Assembly (NCBI GenBank): GCA_015486655.1 | Contig: WFRF01000232.1 | Coordinates: 1-6,176, forward strand | Source of the DNA: Caldifarciminota bacterium | Lineage (GTDB): Bacteria; Hydrothermota; 32-111; QNBC01 | Direction: 5' to 3' | DNA length: 6,176 bases | Part shown: positions 6,100-6,176 of the stretch, piece after piece | Layout: the number at the start of each line of letters is the position of its first letter | How positions within the stretch are numbered: position 1 is the first letter of the stretch | Notes under the pieces: generated by a model | Told to the model about the DNA's origin: nothing | What the model saw: only the letters and a program-made list of their open reading frames with translations | The model's database searches: none | Translations under genes and position numbers: made by a program

Positions 6100-6176
6100 C
6101 GTTCTTTTCCTCCTTATCTTCTATTTTATCTTCTTTTTTCTTCGATACTATTACCTTTGCAGGTCTCAAAACTCTG
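6086..6176 (-). CDS. grpE: Nucleotide exchange factor GrpE, C-terminal 29 codons
   Basis: The frame ending in TAA at 6088-6086 encodes RVLRPAKVIVSKKKEDK followed by an acidic/lysine tail ending DGEE. RVLRPAKVIV is the characteristic last strand of the GrpE beta domain, which opens the DnaK nucleotide-binding cleft to release ADP. The gene is cut by the window edge at 6176. It overlaps the beginning of dnaK by 14 bases in another frame, and the dnaK ribosome binding site lies in its coding sequence. The GrpE-DnaK-DnaJ order is the classic chaperone operon. Confidence 0.93.
   Translation of the reverse strand, partial: RVLRPAKVIVSKKKEDKIEDKEEKNDGEE
6109..6115 (-). promoter_or_regulatory. Ribosome binding site of dnaK, inside grpE
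   Basis: AAGGAGG on the minus strand ends nine bases before the dnaK ATG and overlaps the Lys-Glu-Glu codons near the grpE C-terminus. It is a near-consensus site with good spacing and confirms the start at 6099. Confidence 0.88.

Noticed and set aside
6100..6176. Search for a CIRCE or sigma-32 heat-shock element before dnaK
   Set aside because: This stretch is grpE coding sequence and shows no such inverted repeat; the operon control region is outside the window.

Overview
The window is one strand-coherent block: every supported gene reads on the minus strand, so transcription runs from high to low coordinates. In transcription order it holds the last 29 codons of grpE, complete dnaK, complete dnaJ, a divergent rsmE-like gene, a 156-bp regulatory gap, a class III (anaerobic) ribonucleotide reductase gene nrdD, and the first 27 codons of a small ORF that carries a glycyl-radical motif. 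The DNA is AT-rich (roughly 40% GC by eye) with strong AGGAGG-type ribosome binding sites. A strictly anaerobic or facultative bacterium is suggested by the oxygen-sensitive reductase. DnaK has the extra segment in its ATPase domain (about residues 77-105) that is typical of Gram-negative-type DnaK and missing from most Firmicutes. A Deferribacteres-like or deeply branching Gram-negative anaerobe would fit, but the sequence does not settle the taxon.

Region 2354-6176 is the chaperone operon. The grpE stop lies inside dnaK (14-base overlap), dnaK and dnaJ overlap by one base (TAATG), and rsmE starts directly after the dnaJ stop. DnaK is the Hsp70 ATPase, DnaJ stimulates it and delivers clients, and GrpE exchanges its nucleotide. 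The fourth gene is a SPOUT methyltransferase-like protein related to the 16S rRNA m3U1498 enzyme RsmE. Its usually conserved GPEGG loop reads GPREG.

Region 2198-2353 is the control region of the reductase operon. It contains two 16-bp NrdR-box-like palindromes spaced 31 bp start to start (three helical turns), which is the classic layout for the NrdR repressor, together with two candidate sigma-70-type promoters. No convincing intrinsic terminator follows rsmE.

Region 1-2197 is the most unusual part. The 701-residue NrdD has the ATP cone, the catalytic core and a C-terminal half zinc motif, but stops before the glycyl-radical motif that every class III reductase needs. That motif (VETYSRVVGY) appears in the next ORF, which starts at base 82 behind its own AGGAGG and lies in the same frame as nrdD after an amber stop. 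The simplest reading is a naturally split enzyme whose radical-bearing segment is a separate polypeptide. The rest of that small gene, and any nrdG activase, lie beyond the window.
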